This document shows positions 15,018 to 22,731 of a stretch of DNA of 25,248 nt, piece by piece (within the stretch, counting starts at the first letter, position 1; every line of letters begins with the position of its first letter). The stretch comes from Phycisphaerales bacterium. Its GTDB lineage: Bacteria > Planctomycetota > Phycisphaerae > SM23-33. The notes under the pieces were generated by a model, which saw nothing but the letters and a program-made list of their open reading frames with translations, was not told the origin of the DNA and made no database searches. The position numbers and the translations under genes were made by a program. The stretch spans positions 1 through 25,248 of the forward strand of contig DNAS01000112.1 of assembly GCA_003485185.1 (NCBI GenBank), read 5' to 3'.

Positions 15018-16586
15018 TCACTCGGCGAAGAGCGATTCCTCGACAGCCGCATCCACGGCGTCCTGGTCGTCCGTGATGTGCGGCACCCTTGCGGCGAGAT
15101 CCCGAAGCTGTCCTTGGGACGGGTATCGAAGGCTCTGAAGGTCCAGCGCGTTGACCTGGGTGTGCCCGCTGAACTGCCGGAAGTACGTGTCGGCCAGCGT
15201 CGAGTTCAGGAACACGCACAAGCCCCTAGCAAGGTCCGCCGGGAGGCCACGGCCGCCGCGGTGGAAGTAGTTCAGGTGGTTCTCAAATCCGACAGGCCCA
15301 TCCGAGATGCCATCGGGATCGTACACGGCGGCCACGATCCGCCGCCGCTCCTCTTTCGCCGAGAACCGGCGCACCAGAACGTAGACGCCCGCCGGGACCA
15401 GCAGGTCGTCCGTTTGGCTGTCCATCAGGATGGCGTTGGGCTTCCGCGTTACGCCGTTGGGCCACCTGACGGTCCCGTCGTGGAAGTGCGCCGGGTAGAT
15501 CAGGGGGGCGGTGCCGGGGCCTGCCTGCGGCCGCAGGTGGTTTCTGGCGCGGAAGTCCACCACCCGGCCTGTGGACACCGACAGGCCAAGATCGGCCAAG
15601 GACGCCGGCAGGCGCGACATGCGCTCCGCGGCCTCGCTCCCCTTGTCGTCCACCACGAGATGGATGAAGCAGTTGGGGTCGTCTGGGCTCACCACTTGGC
15701 AGTACGGCACCCGCCGAACCTTGGGCCTGTCCTCGGGGCCGGTGGAGACCGACAGGGCTACGCGGTCGGGCTTCCGGCTGGTCCTCTTGGCGTGGACGAT
15801 GACGTTCTCCTGGAGGACTTGGTCCTCCTGGAAGGCAGCCTTGCGTGACTCGAAGACGTGGACCTGCTGGATAGCCATGAGGTTCATGAAGAACCGCCGG
15901 AATGGCCTGAAATACGGTCCGTTGCAGAAGCTTCGCGGCGTGATGGAGACCATCTCGCCGCCGTCCGTCAACTGGCTGGCCGCGACCGCCATGAAGGCGG
16001 TGTAGAGGTTGCTCGTCTCGATGCCCATCGCGCGGAGGTCGTGCCGCATCTCGGAGTCGCTGCGTATCTTCCGATACGGCGGATTCATGATCACGCAGTC
16101 GTACTGGCCCGACCCCGCCTCGAAGAGCCGGCCCGAAGCTTCCTTGGCCGCGGCGGCGATGTAGTCCTCCTCGCGGATGTCGCCGGAAAAGTCGATACCA
16201 GCCTCCTGGCACGCCTCGCGGCAGAAGGAAAGCGTCTTGCTCAGGTGCCCGGCGAGGAAACCATCGACTTCAAAGGCGGTGATGTGAATCTCGCTTGGGG
16301 GCGTGGGGCGGCTGAGCACGGAGGCCACAAACGCGGCCGTCAGTGAGCCCACGGCGGCTCCGGGGTCGAGGAGACGGATGCTCGACCGCCGGATCCTGAA
16401 CATCGACGCCATGAACGCGCCGATTGGCGCGGGCGTCATGAACTGGGCGTACTCGGCCCGGGTGGTCGGTTCAATCGTGCCATTGATCGCCAGCCGGAGC
16501 AGGTCCACCTGGTCCGTGAGCCACGCCGCGCCTCGCGGGAGGGTCGCAGTAGCATCTGGCTTTCCGTTCTCTCTCACGATGCCCAT
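15018..16586 (-). CDS. N6-adenine DNA methyltransferase, Eco57I/PstI-like
   Basis: This 522-residue enzyme methylates adenine N6 in DNA. The SAM-binding motif I is DPGAAVGSL (74-82), preceded by EYAQFMTPAPIGAFMASMF (45-63), which is typical of gamma-type methylases. The acidic residue of motif II is in AFEVDGF (104-110), and the catalytic motif IV is NPPY (168-171). The C-terminal half should be the target recognition domain and starts near LGLSVSTGRVVDFRARNHL, a pattern seen in type II methylases that read asymmetric or palindromic sites. Length is normal for the class. The ATG at 16586 has a weak AGG directly upstream, so expression may be low or leaderless. It converges on the PD-(D/E)XK gene and is best read as its protective partner. 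Confidence 0.9.
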   Translation of the reverse strand: MGIVRENGKPDATATLPRGAAWLTDQVDLLRLAINGTIEPTTRAEYAQFMTPAPIGAFMASMFRIRRSSIRLLDPGAAVGSLTAAFVASVLSRPTPPSEIHITAFEVDGFLAGHLSKTLSFCREACQEAGIDFSGDIREEDYIAAAAKEASGRLFEAGSGQYDCVIMNPPYRKIRSDSEMRHDLRAMGIETSNLYTAFMAVAASQLTDGGEMVSITPRSFCNGPYFRPFRRFFMNLMAIQQVHVFESRKAAFQEDQVLQENVIVHAKRTSRKPDRVALSVSTGPEDRPKVRRVPYCQVVSPDDPNCFIHLVVDDKGSEAAERMSRLPASLADLGLSVSTGRVVDFRARNHLRPQAGPGTAPLIYPAHFHDGTVRWPNGVTRKPNAILMDSQTDDLLVPAGVYVLVRRFSAKEERRRIVAAVYDPDGISDGPVGFENHLNYFHRGGRGLPADLARGLCVFLNSTLADTYFRQFSGHTQVNALDLQSLRYPSQGQLRDLAARVPHITDDQDAVDAAVEESLFAE

Positions 16587-17013
16587 CCTAGTTGATTCCC
16601 GGCGGCCAGTCCAGACCGCCGCCGCGTTGCCTCACAAGGGGGCCTCGAAGCTCGACGGTTGTCAAGTCCCGCGGTGAGCGTCTTTCGGGCCCGCACCAGC
16701 GGAATGGCAGCCGGAGGCTGGCGGCGCCCAAAGAGCTTGTCTTGTCGAAGGTTGACTGACGCTTGGCTTACGCCGCCCGGAACCGCCGCCAGAAGGCCTG
16801 GTGGAGGCAGAAACGAACGAGGCCCCGGGCGTTCAGCCCAGGGCCTGCGTTCCGAGTAGCATAGCGGGGGCGCGATCGCTACCGCTTCACGCGATGAGGG
16901 AAGCCTTCTGGCAAAAGTTCCGGCCGGCGGCGTAAGCCACGGCGGACGCTGAGCTTGCCACGCCCCGACGAACCCGCGACCTCCGGGCCGAAAGCCCGGA
17001 GGTCATGGTCGCG
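16587..17013. other. Intergenic stretch with hairpins and no supported gene
   Basis: In these 427 bases no frame on either strand looks like protein. The part nearest 16587 is the leader of the N6-adenine methyltransferase, read leftward. A 15-pair imperfect hairpin lies at 16815-16852, and an 11-pair perfect hairpin at 16978-17004 lies just past the stop of the leftward operon. The rest shows nothing I can interpret. Confidence 0.5.
16815..16852 (-). terminator. Candidate hairpin terminator
   Basis: On the plus strand GAACG and AGGCCC (16815-16825) and GGGC (16827-16830) pair with GCCC (16836-16839), GGGCCT (16841-16846) and CGTTC (16848-16852) around a GTTCA loop, with one C/A mismatch and one bulged G. 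Read leftward it is followed by CGTTTCT, a weak T-run. It lies about 160 bases beyond the end of the leftward operon and before the N6-adenine methyltransferase gene, so it could insulate the two. Confidence 0.45.
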
Positions 17014-17029
17014 CTAGACGACCATGACC
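16978..17029 (-). terminator. Two overlapping 11-pair hairpins at the operon end
   Basis: Hairpin B is GACCTCCGGGC (16978-16988), loop CGAAA, then GCCCGGAGGTC (16994-17004), a perfect 11-pair stem. Hairpin A is GGTCATGGTCG (17001-17011), loop CGCTAGA, then CGACCATGACC (17019-17029), also perfect, and its loop contains the stop codon of the last gene. The two share bases 17001-17004, so they cannot both form fully. Neither has a T-run after it in the leftward direction. Transcript end protection or an intrinsic terminator of a non-canonical kind are both possible. Confidence 0.5.
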
Positions 17030-17979
17030 GGCAGGCGTCCGCCACTGTAGGTCTTGAGCACCGCAGCGCAGGCAGGCAGCCCTTTGTAGCTGACGAATAC
17101 ATCCCTGGATGACCGAGTGCCCGCGTCCAAGAAGTCCATGCCCCTGTCGATGCCCAGAGCAACCTGGTCCGTCTGGACGAATCGCTCGTGGGGCATCGCG
17201 CTGTCACCGGTGGGCAGTTGGTAGAACTGGACCTCAACAGGCAAGCCGGCGGCATGCGCGTCCCGCGCCTGCCTGAGCGTCTGCTGCATGTACTGGTCGG
17301 TCATCCCTTCAGGCTTCGCGCAATGGAATACGAGCTTGCACCGTGTGCGATCACTGAGGCTGCCCCCGAGCCACCGGATCATCCGTTCGGCAGTGTACTT
17401 GTAGTTGTCCCCGTACTTCCTGCCAAAGAGCTTGTCGCAGATGTCGATTCTCGCGGCATAGCGGAACGCCTTCTTGAAATGCACGTCGAGGAAATCGGCT
17501 TCCGATAGTTCACCTGGAGCCGTGGTCCTACCCTCGCTGGCAATCTTGGAACGCTCGCTCTCGAAGAAGGTGTTCTGGTACTCCCGAAGAAGGGCGACTT
17601 GGACCGTTGCCGGAATGACCGCATCGGCCTCGACAGGCGCGCCAACTAAAGCCAAGTCGATCAGCAGTCCCGCCGCCTGCTCCAGCATGGTATCGGTATC
17701 GGACTTCGCTCCCGCGTAGTCCGGCGCGATGCAGTAGACGAAGCGATTGCGCTTGGCCAGCACCGTCAGAAGCGACATCAGGGCCTTGCGTTCGTGGCTC
17801 GGGGGTAGAGCCCTGACCTTCTCCCCGATAGCGTCTTGGATGCGTCGGTCGTCGAACTCCATGACGCAGCAGTTCTGGACAAAGCCACGAAGCGTCCCGA
17901 TAAGCACCTGGACGGCATACGGGCCGTCTGTCTGGGCCACGTCAAACACGCCGGGGTCGATGTAGACGTAGAAGATCAT
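17014..17979 (-). CDS. Unknown protein with possible PLD-like C-terminal domain
   Basis: This 321-residue protein is the last gene of the leftward operon. The N-terminal part (FYVYIDPGVFDVAQ, then CCVMEFDD, then RFVYCIAPDY) reads like an alpha/beta domain with acidic strand ends, perhaps PIN- or RNase H-like. The C-terminal part (about 171-290) has ARIDICDKLFG, KLVFHCAK and PHERFVQTDQVALGIDRGMD. The H-x-R-F...G-x-x-R-G-x-D pattern recalls the PLD-like MIT_C domain of MITD1 and its bacterial relatives, a resemblance I noticed by eye. I chose the ATG at 17979, one base after the ATPase stop, with GGGAG about 10 bases upstream. Such tight packing suggests that it works with the ATPase, perhaps as effector. 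A domain search would be needed for the fold call. Confidence 0.65.
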   Translation of the reverse strand: MIFYVYIDPGVFDVAQTDGPYAVQVLIGTLRGFVQNCCVMEFDDRRIQDAIGEKVRALPPSHERKALMSLLTVLAKRNRFVYCIAPDYAGAKSDTDTMLEQAAGLLIDLALVGAPVEADAVIPATVQVALLREYQNTFFESERSKIASEGRTTAPGELSEADFLDVHFKKAFRYAARIDICDKLFGRKYGDNYKYTAERMIRWLGGSLSDRTRCKLVFHCAKPEGMTDQYMQQTLRQARDAHAAGLPVEVQFYQLPTGDSAMPHERFVQTDQVALGIDRGMDFLDAGTRSSRDVFVSYKGLPACAAVLKTYSGGRLPVMVV

Positions 17980-17980
17980 G

Positions 17981-20047
17981 TCAGAACAACTCCCGGAAGT
18001 CTTCCTCGAAGAACCCATCGGGGCACGGGTCTAGGAGTCGCCCATGGGCGTCTACTCGCAGTTCGGTGACCATGGCTCCCTCCGGGCCGGGCTGGACGTA
18101 CAGCATGGCGACATCTTCCGGCTTCACCGGGGCGGTCGCGGCGTTCTTGCCGGCAGTGGTCTCGCGGATGCGGCGAAGGATACGCAGGATCAGGTGTTCG
18201 CTATGCGTTTCCAGCACGAACGTGTTCTGGCCCTTTAGAGCTGAGTCGATGAAGACATCGCCCAGTTCGGCCTGTAGCGCCGGGTGAAGGTGCAGTTCCG
18301 GCTGCTCCATTGCCAGGATAGCGTTCTTGTACGCGAAGGCCGATACCAGCACTGGCAGGACCTGGCTTACGCCGATCCCGACATCGCGGTGACTGACCTT
18401 CGTAGACGTTCGCTTGTCGATCAGCCAGAGGTCGCGAATCGGCTCAACGTCGCGCTTCGTGACATCCATGAGCCGGTCGAAGTCTGTCACGCCCTCCGGC
18501 CGCGGCCACTTGCCCTTGCGGGCGAGGTCGAGGTCTTCGGTGACGTAACCGCTGGCGATGCTCAGAACAGAATCCTCGATCTCTTCTTCCTGGATGACCT
18601 CCTCGAAGTCCTCGCCCATATTGCCGCATAGCTCCTCGAAGTACTTGAGGCGTTCGTCGCTTCGGGCCTCTTCCACCGCTTCGTCGAAGCTCTTCTCCAG
18701 GTCTTCGATGTCATACAGGAGTTGCAGCGTCAACTCATATGGGGTCTTCATGAAGTCCGCCCCAAGCCAGTGATTGACTCGCCGGCGGATGTCGGCGTCT
18801 TGTCGAATCACGTCCCAAGCGAAGCCGCCGCCGGCGAGCCAGTTGCCGTTCTCGTCTTCACCGAAGGCCAGATGGCGAGACGGATAGGAGCGCAATGGCC
18901 CGAGGTAGTGCAGGTCCGCAAGCCGCTTTCCCGCGGCCTCGCCAACGCCGCGGATGAGCCGCTGGAGGCTGTTGGGTAGGAACAGTCGGACGGTTTTCTC
19001 GATGTCCTCCGCGCGGGCGGGACGGTGTTCGTCGTCCTTGAACTGGAAGCGTTGCAGCGCCGTCAAGGAGTCGGACGTCAGGCCGACCGGGATGAACCGC
19101 CCGCGGTCCAAGGTCAAGGACGGGACCATCTCATCCAGTGCCGTCTTCATTGCCGCCTGAGCGGCCGGGTCGGCTGGGGCGTCGGTGCTGGCCTGCGAGA
19201 GAATCATTGCCTCCAGCAGCGACCGAATGACCGGGTGGTCCGTGTCGAGCACGTCCACCTTCATCCGCCAATCCAAGCCGCTGCCCTTGAGGCTTGCTTT
19301 CAGGAGTGTCGCGCCGTCCACGGTGATGGTGTAGCCGCTGACCCGTGGGCCTTGGACGGCGAGGCCGTCCTCGTCTCGGATAACTTCGTTAGCGAGAAAG
19401 GCGTCGAGATTCGGCACATCAGGCACCGCATCGGGATCGTCTGTCTTCTCCAGTTGAGCCTTGCGAATCTGTACCTCAATAACCGCCTGGAAGAGCCCTT
19501 CAAGTTCGGACTCCGCTTCCAGCCGCCCCAGGTGTTGCTTGAACTGCTCGCACACCTTCAGCACCTCGGCCACTGACACGCCAAGCCTCTCCGCGACCTT
19601 CGCGACCGTGGCGTTGGGCGTGGCCGGAGTCGAGTACCGATGCCACTGGATGCTCACGGAGGCTACCAGCGACTTCGCGCCCGCGAGCATCGCGGACAAG
19701 CCCTCGGGGAGGCGGGTGATATCCAACTCGCAGCCCCACTCCAAGCGGTTGGCCGGATCGCGGCGGAAGACGAACTGGCGGAAGCCGCCCAAGTCCACCG
19801 ACTCGCCGCCGAGTTGCGGGCGATGCACGTCGAGGCTGTTGGCCTTCTTGCTTGTGAGCGCTTCGTGGCCAAAGAGCAGGCTGTGGATGATGCTGCTCTT
19901 ACCGGAACTGTTCGGGCCGAAGACAATCGTCAGCGGGCGCAGAGGCGCCCTTTGCGTTGCGCCGAAGGCTTTGAAGTTGCCCAAGTGCAACGCTGTGATC
20001 CGTGGGTCGTTCTGGCCCGTGGTCGGCCTGTCGATTGTCTCTGCCAT
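17981..20047 (-). CDS. AAA ATPase, OLD/DUF3696-like, without TOPRIM domain
   Basis: This 688-residue ATPase has an SMC/OLD-type split nucleotide-binding head. The N-terminal lobe starts ITALHLGNFKAF and has Walker A GPNSSGKSS (44-52). The C-terminal lobe has the Walker B-like ILAMEQPELHLHP (about 577-589) and ETHSEHL (613-619), followed by the short tail VTELRVDAHGRLLDPCPDGF that is usual for DUF3696 proteins. The middle is helical and highly charged (EDLEKSFDEAVEEARSDER, EVIQEEEIEDSV) and may form a short coiled coil. No TOPRIM nuclease domain follows, unlike OLD or GajA, so the effector must be another protein. The ATG at 20047 lies 4 bases after the HNH gene stop. ATPases of this kind often sense phage DNA or proteins and license a partner nuclease; that role is inferred here. 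Confidence 0.88.
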   Translation of the reverse strand: MAETIDRPTTGQNDPRITALHLGNFKAFGATQRAPLRPLTIVFGPNSSGKSSIIHSLLFGHEALTSKKANSLDVHRPQLGGESVDLGGFRQFVFRRDPANRLEWGCELDITRLPEGLSAMLAGAKSLVASVSIQWHRYSTPATPNATVAKVAERLGVSVAEVLKVCEQFKQHLGRLEAESELEGLFQAVIEVQIRKAQLEKTDDPDAVPDVPNLDAFLANEVIRDEDGLAVQGPRVSGYTITVDGATLLKASLKGSGLDWRMKVDVLDTDHPVIRSLLEAMILSQASTDAPADPAAQAAMKTALDEMVPSLTLDRGRFIPVGLTSDSLTALQRFQFKDDEHRPARAEDIEKTVRLFLPNSLQRLIRGVGEAAGKRLADLHYLGPLRSYPSRHLAFGEDENGNWLAGGGFAWDVIRQDADIRRRVNHWLGADFMKTPYELTLQLLYDIEDLEKSFDEAVEEARSDERLKYFEELCGNMGEDFEEVIQEEEIEDSVLSIASGYVTEDLDLARKGKWPRPEGVTDFDRLMDVTKRDVEPIRDLWLIDKRTSTKVSHRDVGIGVSQVLPVLVSAFAYKNAILAMEQPELHLHPALQAELGDVFIDSALKGQNTFVLETHSEHLILRILRRIRETTAGKNAATAPVKPEDVAMLYVQPGPEGAMVTELRVDAHGRLLDPCPDGFFEEDFRELF

Positions 20048-20051
20048 AGTT

Positions 20052-21566
20052 CTACTCGCTTGCGCCCATGAGATAGCCGGGCGTTAATCCCTTGGACTTG
20101 AGCCAGGACTTGACCTCGCTCTTGTTGTCCGAAAGCACACGGTCGATTTCGTCGTTGGCGGGAGCAGCCCACCACTTCCAGTTCACCAGACGCGACACAA
20201 CCTGCTTCACCCGCTGAAGTTGCTCATCGCTGAGGTCGCGGTACAGCGGAGCCTGCCGGTCATCCTGGTCGAGCAGGTCTAGTTTCCCGCACACCGCGTC
20301 CTTGAGTATCTCACTCCAGGCCATCGCGGCTTTCGACCGGAACATTCGCACAAGACGGCGCTGCGTCTCATCATTCGGGCCGGCTTTGGGATTCCAGGCG
20401 TGCAATGCCAGGTCGTAGAACATGTTCATTATGGCGACCATGTTCGCTACCTCGGCGTCCCGCTTGTAGTCCTCGGTGGTCATGTTGTCTTCGAGCGGCC
20501 AGCGGTAGAGGAGGTTCGAGAAGAGCGACTTGCTCAACTGGTCGATGGTGATCGGCTTGTCGTCCGAGCTACGGTTGCTCGCTGAGATGAACGGTTTCAT
20601 TCGGTTGTCGTCGGTCTCGATGACGGCGTTGTAGAGGTACGACTGGAACCGCTTTCGCAGGTCGCCCTTGCTGACGCCGCCGCCTTCGCGGCGCTCCAGC
20701 CATTGCATGAAGCCCTCTTCGCTCTTGGCTTCACCGTTGTCCTGGTTCTTGTATTCCTCAAAGTCCGCGCCGAACTGGCCGCCAAGCTTCAAGACCATGA
20801 TCGAAGAGAAGAAGCGGGTCTGCGCGAACTTGTCGTGCGCCTGGATGTTGGTTTGATTCAGCAGCCGTATGTCCGAATGCAGGTAGATTTTGCACTCGAA
20901 GTCGCGCCGGCCGGCCCAGAGCAGCCCCGCGATCTTGTGCTGCCCGTCGAACAACCGGACCTTGTTGCCCACCAGCCGGCCCATGGACGGCTGGAGCACC
21001 GGATGCTTCTGGAAGTGACGGAACATCTCGAACACCTTGTCAGAGATCAGGTAGCGAGGCTGCAAGCCGATCTGTTTGTCGCGGTCATCGTCGCTATCGA
21101 CGGCGGCCACAGGCAGCGTTGCGTAGAAGTATTTCCAGCCAGTTGCCGGGCAGGTGTACGCTTCGCAGCGGCGCTCGTCGCCGATCCACTTGAGCGTCAC
21201 GCGGCCGTCGTTCTCCGTCACGTTCACGTCGCAGCCGAAGCTCTCGATATCGCCCTCCTGAGCCAGGTGTCGCAGGAGGTCGCCGAGCGTCAGCCGGTCG
21301 CCTCCGGCGAAGAACTTCTGGAGCCGCAGCTTGACCCGGAAGTCTTCGAGGGGAAGCGTCCCTTTCATGCGGTTGCACTCGGCCGTCATCGGCGCGATGT
21401 TGGCCAGTTCGCTCTCGCCGTCGCGGCTGAACGCGCGGATGTGGTCAAACTGGACCGGCTGGTCCTCGGGGATGTCCATGCCGGTGGCCCAGCACTTGCG
21501 GCCGTGCTGCTTGAGGATTTGCTGCTTCTCATCCTCGGTCAGTTGTCGTTTCAGCGTTATCGCCAT
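20052..21566 (-). CDS. HNH nuclease fused to a DGQHR/ParB-like domain
   Basis: This 504-residue protein has an N-terminal HNH-type domain: CWATGM (25-30), FDHIRAFSRDG (40-50) with the Asp-His pair, ANIAPM (55-60) and ECNRMKG (63-69). The first Cys pair expected in zinc-bound HNH proteins is incomplete. Near residues 180-230 follows VRLFDGQHKIAGLLWAG, which matches the DGQHR signature of DndB-like and ParB/Srx-type domains. Beyond 230 the protein is mostly helical with many Trp and Arg residues and no known motif. The ATG at 21566 is preceded by GAGG 6 bases upstream, and this box overlaps the stop of the preceding gene. Its DGQHR part suggests DNA or nucleotide binding that controls the nuclease. 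It may be the DNA-cutting partner of the downstream ATPase. Confidence 0.82.
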   Translation of the reverse strand: MAITLKRQLTEDEKQQILKQHGRKCWATGMDIPEDQPVQFDHIRAFSRDGESELANIAPMTAECNRMKGTLPLEDFRVKLRLQKFFAGGDRLTLGDLLRHLAQEGDIESFGCDVNVTENDGRVTLKWIGDERRCEAYTCPATGWKYFYATLPVAAVDSDDDRDKQIGLQPRYLISDKVFEMFRHFQKHPVLQPSMGRLVGNKVRLFDGQHKIAGLLWAGRRDFECKIYLHSDIRLLNQTNIQAHDKFAQTRFFSSIMVLKLGGQFGADFEEYKNQDNGEAKSEEGFMQWLERREGGGVSKGDLRKRFQSYLYNAVIETDDNRMKPFISASNRSSDDKPITIDQLSKSLFSNLLYRWPLEDNMTTEDYKRDAEVANMVAIMNMFYDLALHAWNPKAGPNDETQRRLVRMFRSKAAMAWSEILKDAVCGKLDLLDQDDRQAPLYRDLSDEQLQRVKQVVSRLVNWKWWAAPANDEIDRVLSDNKSEVKSWLKSKGLTPGYLMGASE

Positions 21567-21574
21567 AGGTCACC

Positions 21575-22498
21575 TCAAAGCTCTGTTGCGCGTCCACTCC
21601 ATGCCAGAATCACGGACAGCCATCGCCCGTAGGCCACAGGGTCCAGCAGCGAAACCTCGCAATCCCACTTCGCCGGCTCCGGCACGTTGGACTGAATCGT
21701 GCTTACGAAATCGCGAAGCTCAGCATCCCGCTTCGGGTCGCTCGCTGCGACCTCGGGACTACCGCCGAGTTCTCGAACCTGTGCCCGGAGCTTCGCGAGC
21801 ATCTCCAGGTAGTCAACGGTTCGGGCCAAGCCTTCCACGTCGAGGCCGTACTTGAACCAGATGAGTCCGCTTGCCGGCCGGAAGTGCAGGTCGATCTGCT
21901 CGCCGTGGTCCGAGTCTAGCTCAAGCTCTTCCCACACCCATTGCAGCTTCGCAATCAGCAGGTGGCAGTACATGGTCGCGACAGACAGAAACGCCAGCGC
22001 CTGCGGCAGCGGCGGGTCTTTGTACTGATGCACGACCGCCCGGCGTACCTGGTTGACCCATAACATGCCGCTCTGCGACCTCAGGACGCCCATGTCCGCG
22101 AGCGCCGCCAGCCGCTTCGGAAACTCGTTTGGCCACGTCCGCACGGCCTCGTAGCTCTCGCCGAACTTCTCGAAGTCGGCCTGCACGCGCTGCCGGTCCG
22201 CGCCCGGATGGACGAGCCGAAGGGCATTGATGAAGCCGTCGGTAGCGCACTGCACGGCGCGGGAGCACTCATCGACGCAGTTGCGGTATCGCCCGCGGTC
22301 CGATGCGGACTGCCGGCCGAAGTACGCCTCGTGCTCGGGCATAGCCGACAGCTCTGGCTCAAGCAGTTCGTGGGCATGGGCGAGGTACTCCTCGGCCTTC
22401 CGGGCGGAACTGGCCAGGTTGAGGGCGCTACCACCGCCTCGCCGGAAACCGGCGAAGCGGTCGTAGTTGAAGTCCTCAGCCCAGTGCAGTTCCGCCAT
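21575..22498 (-). CDS. Helical protein with HEPN-like RX4HXY motif
   Basis: This 307-residue protein is mainly alpha-helical. At 151-163 it reads VRRAVVHQYKDPP, which matches the RX4HXY signature (Arg152, His157, Tyr159) of HepT and other HEPN ribonucleases. The following helix (ALAFLSVATMYCHLLIAKL) fits the last helix of the fold. The N-terminal half has two long helices with RKAEEYLAHAHELLEPEL and CVDECSRAVQCATDGFI, also HEPN-like. The usual Asn after the Arg is replaced by Arg, so activity is uncertain. No nucleotidyltransferase antitoxin of the MntA type is seen next to it. GGAG lies 7 bases before the ATG at 22498, and the gene is 22 bases downstream of the 29-residue peptide gene. I rate the HEPN call as moderate; an unrelated helical protein remains possible. 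Confidence 0.75.
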   Translation of the reverse strand: MAELHWAEDFNYDRFAGFRRGGGSALNLASSARKAEEYLAHAHELLEPELSAMPEHEAYFGRQSASDRGRYRNCVDECSRAVQCATDGFINALRLVHPGADRQRVQADFEKFGESYEAVRTWPNEFPKRLAALADMGVLRSQSGMLWVNQVRRAVVHQYKDPPLPQALAFLSVATMYCHLLIAKLQWVWEELELDSDHGEQIDLHFRPASGLIWFKYGLDVEGLARTVDYLEMLAKLRAQVRELGGSPEVAASDPKRDAELRDFVSTIQSNVPEPAKWDCEVSLLDPVAYGRWLSVILAWSGRATEL

Positions 22499-22520
22499 GT
22501 CTGTCTCCAGGCGGAAGGCG

Positions 22521-22610
22521 TCAAGCCTTCCGCGAACGTTCCACCGAGGTCGCGACCTCGATAGCCGCCGTCAGCACGATCACCGCGATCTTGAGGGCCA
22601 GTTTCCACAT
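22521..22610 (-). CDS. 29-residue single-pass membrane peptide
   Basis: The frame begins with ATG at 22610 and ends with TGA at 22521. The peptide starts with Met-Trp-Lys, has a hydrophobic stretch (LALKIAVIVLTAAIEVA) and ends in a charged tail (SVERSRKA). A strong AGGAGAG ribosome binding site (22616-22622) lies 5 bases upstream, better than most in the window. Size and layout resemble small inner-membrane peptides such as TisB, but there is no sequence match that I can claim. It sits between the small DNA-binding-like gene and the HEPN-like gene on the same strand and 22 bases from the latter. It could be a regulatory leader peptide, a small toxin, or an accessory membrane component. Confidence 0.55.
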   Translation of the reverse strand: MWKLALKIAVIVLTAAIEVATSVERSRKA

Positions 22611-22731
22611 GGCTGCTCTCCTGTATTGGAGCGCCGCCCGATCTACGGTCGGGTTCACCGGCAAGGCACACGCCTTTGCTCGCCTCAGTGGGCTTTGCGT
22701 GCGCGGCCGGTTCTGGCCCTGTGCTGTCGGT
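22611..22731 (-). other. Structured leader upstream of the 29-residue peptide
   Basis: These 121 bases separate the two halves of the leftward operon. Two small hairpins are visible: CCCGA (22637-22641) with TCGGG (22649-22653), and GCAAGGC (22661-22667) with GCCTTTGC (22672-22679), the second with one bulged base. CTCC and GGAG at 22618-22621 and 22628-22631 could also pair, which would partly hide the ribosome binding site of the peptide gene. A weak terminator or a translation-control leader are both possible. Confidence 0.35.

Noticed and set aside
17014..20047. Gabija-type system (OLD ATPase with TOPRIM plus UvrD-like helicase)
   Set aside because: The ATPase ends without a TOPRIM domain, and the partner gene has no helicase motifs.
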